From an uncultured Lachnospira sp. (GTDB lineage: Bacteria > Bacillota > Clostridia > Lachnospirales > Lachnospiraceae): DNA of 6,207 bases. The stretch spans positions 1 to 6,207 of the forward strand of contig CAJUBU010000024.1 in the NCBI GenBank assembly GCA_910585095.1, in the 5' to 3' direction. The position numbers and the translations under genes are program-made. The notes below the pieces were generated by a model. That model was not told the origin of the DNA. It worked only from the letters and a program-made list of their open reading frames with translations, and searched no databases. Positions within the stretch are counted from its first letter, which is position 1. The number at the start of each line of letters is the position of its first letter. Shown piece by piece: positions 5,881-6,207 of the stretch.

Positions 5881-6207
5881 TGAAGTAGGTTTTAGAGCTT
5901 TTTATCATAATTTTATTGCTGTTCCTATGAAGGATAATCTGAAAGCAGTAGTGCAGGATTTTCCGGGAGCAGATAAAGCAAATTATATTTTAACTTACGG
6001 GTATATTGACCATACTGCAGGTTTAACACTTGAAGTGTTGGCAGCAGCATTTAAGGATGATGAAGGATTTTCTTTTGAAGTTGGAAATACAGAAATCTCA
6101 TCAAAGATCAGAATTGGATCTGTTATGGAGGATGAATGTTTCTATTTTGATGATGAGGATGGAAACCTTTATAAGCGCTATGCAGATAAAGTTGATATGT
6201 TAGAAAG
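5870..6207 (+). CDS. Unknown third gene of the McrBC operon (5' part, runs off the window)
   Basis: An open frame of 112 complete codons reaches the window edge without a stop. It starts M-K-C-S-E-V-G-F-R-A-F-Y-H-N-F-I-A-V-P-M-K. An in-frame ATG at 5864 would add two residues, but its spacing to the ribosome binding site is poor. The start lies inside mcrC, with an 11-base overlap, so translation is probably coupled. The visible part is acidic and mixed in secondary structure, with T-Y-G-Y-I-D-H-T-A-G-L-T-L-E-V-L-A-A-A-F at about 44-63 and an acidic run F-D-D-E-D-G near 95. No signal peptide, membrane segment, ATPase motif or nuclease motif is visible. I do not recognise the family. Its position makes it a likely accessory subunit, modulator or extra effector of the restriction system, by context only. 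The total length cannot be known from this window. Confidence 0.75.
   Translation, partial: MKCSEVGFRAFYHNFIAVPMKDNLKAVVQDFPGADKANYILTYGYIDHTAGLTLEVLAAAFKDDEGFSFEVGNTEISSKIRIGSVMEDECFYFDDEDGNLYKRYADKVDMLE

Noticed and set aside
1..6207. CRISPR arrays, tRNA or rRNA genes, riboswitches
   Set aside because: No regularly spaced direct repeats, cloverleaf sequences or long structured leaders were seen on either strand.

Overview
The window looks like a piece of a low-GC Firmicutes genome, most likely a gut clostridium of the Lachnospiraceae type. The basis is the AT-rich composition, strong purine-rich ribosome binding sites (GGGAGG, AAGGAGG), near-consensus sigma-A promoters, and protein sequences that resemble clostridial restriction and recombinase families. 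The genus cannot be fixed from the sequence alone.

Left edge (1-383) is mobile-element debris. On the minus strand, positions 1-57 carry what looks like the first codons of an IS3-family OrfA transposase, with its own promoter and ribosome binding site. The edge of that element, near position 110-120, abuts the C-terminal 87 codons of a large serine recombinase on the plus strand. The recombinase therefore appears to have been cut by the insertion. A strong intrinsic terminator (395-425) follows the remnant and insulates what comes next.

Centre and right (465-6207) form one apparent plus-strand operon. A near-perfect promoter (TTGAAA, 17 bp, TATAAT) is decorated with two perfect palindromes. 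It drives a 76-residue XRE-type regulator, then a 1230-residue McrB-type AAA+ GTPase, then a 445-residue McrC nuclease, then the start of a third protein of unknown function. The third gene overlaps the end of mcrC and runs off the window. No terminator is seen between these genes. A hairpin surrounds the mcrB ribosome binding site.

The core is a type IV (modification-dependent) McrBC restriction system. McrB would recognise modified DNA and assemble as a GTP-driven ring; McrC would bind the ring, stimulate GTP hydrolysis and cut DNA. The unusual part is McrB. It has an EVE/PUA-like module at the N-terminus, two large unassigned regions and a winged-helix-like module before the motor. A second PUA/EVE-like module appears to sit inside the AAA+ core between Walker A and Walker B. 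The small XRE protein probably controls the operon, and the unknown downstream gene is the best candidate for an undescribed component.
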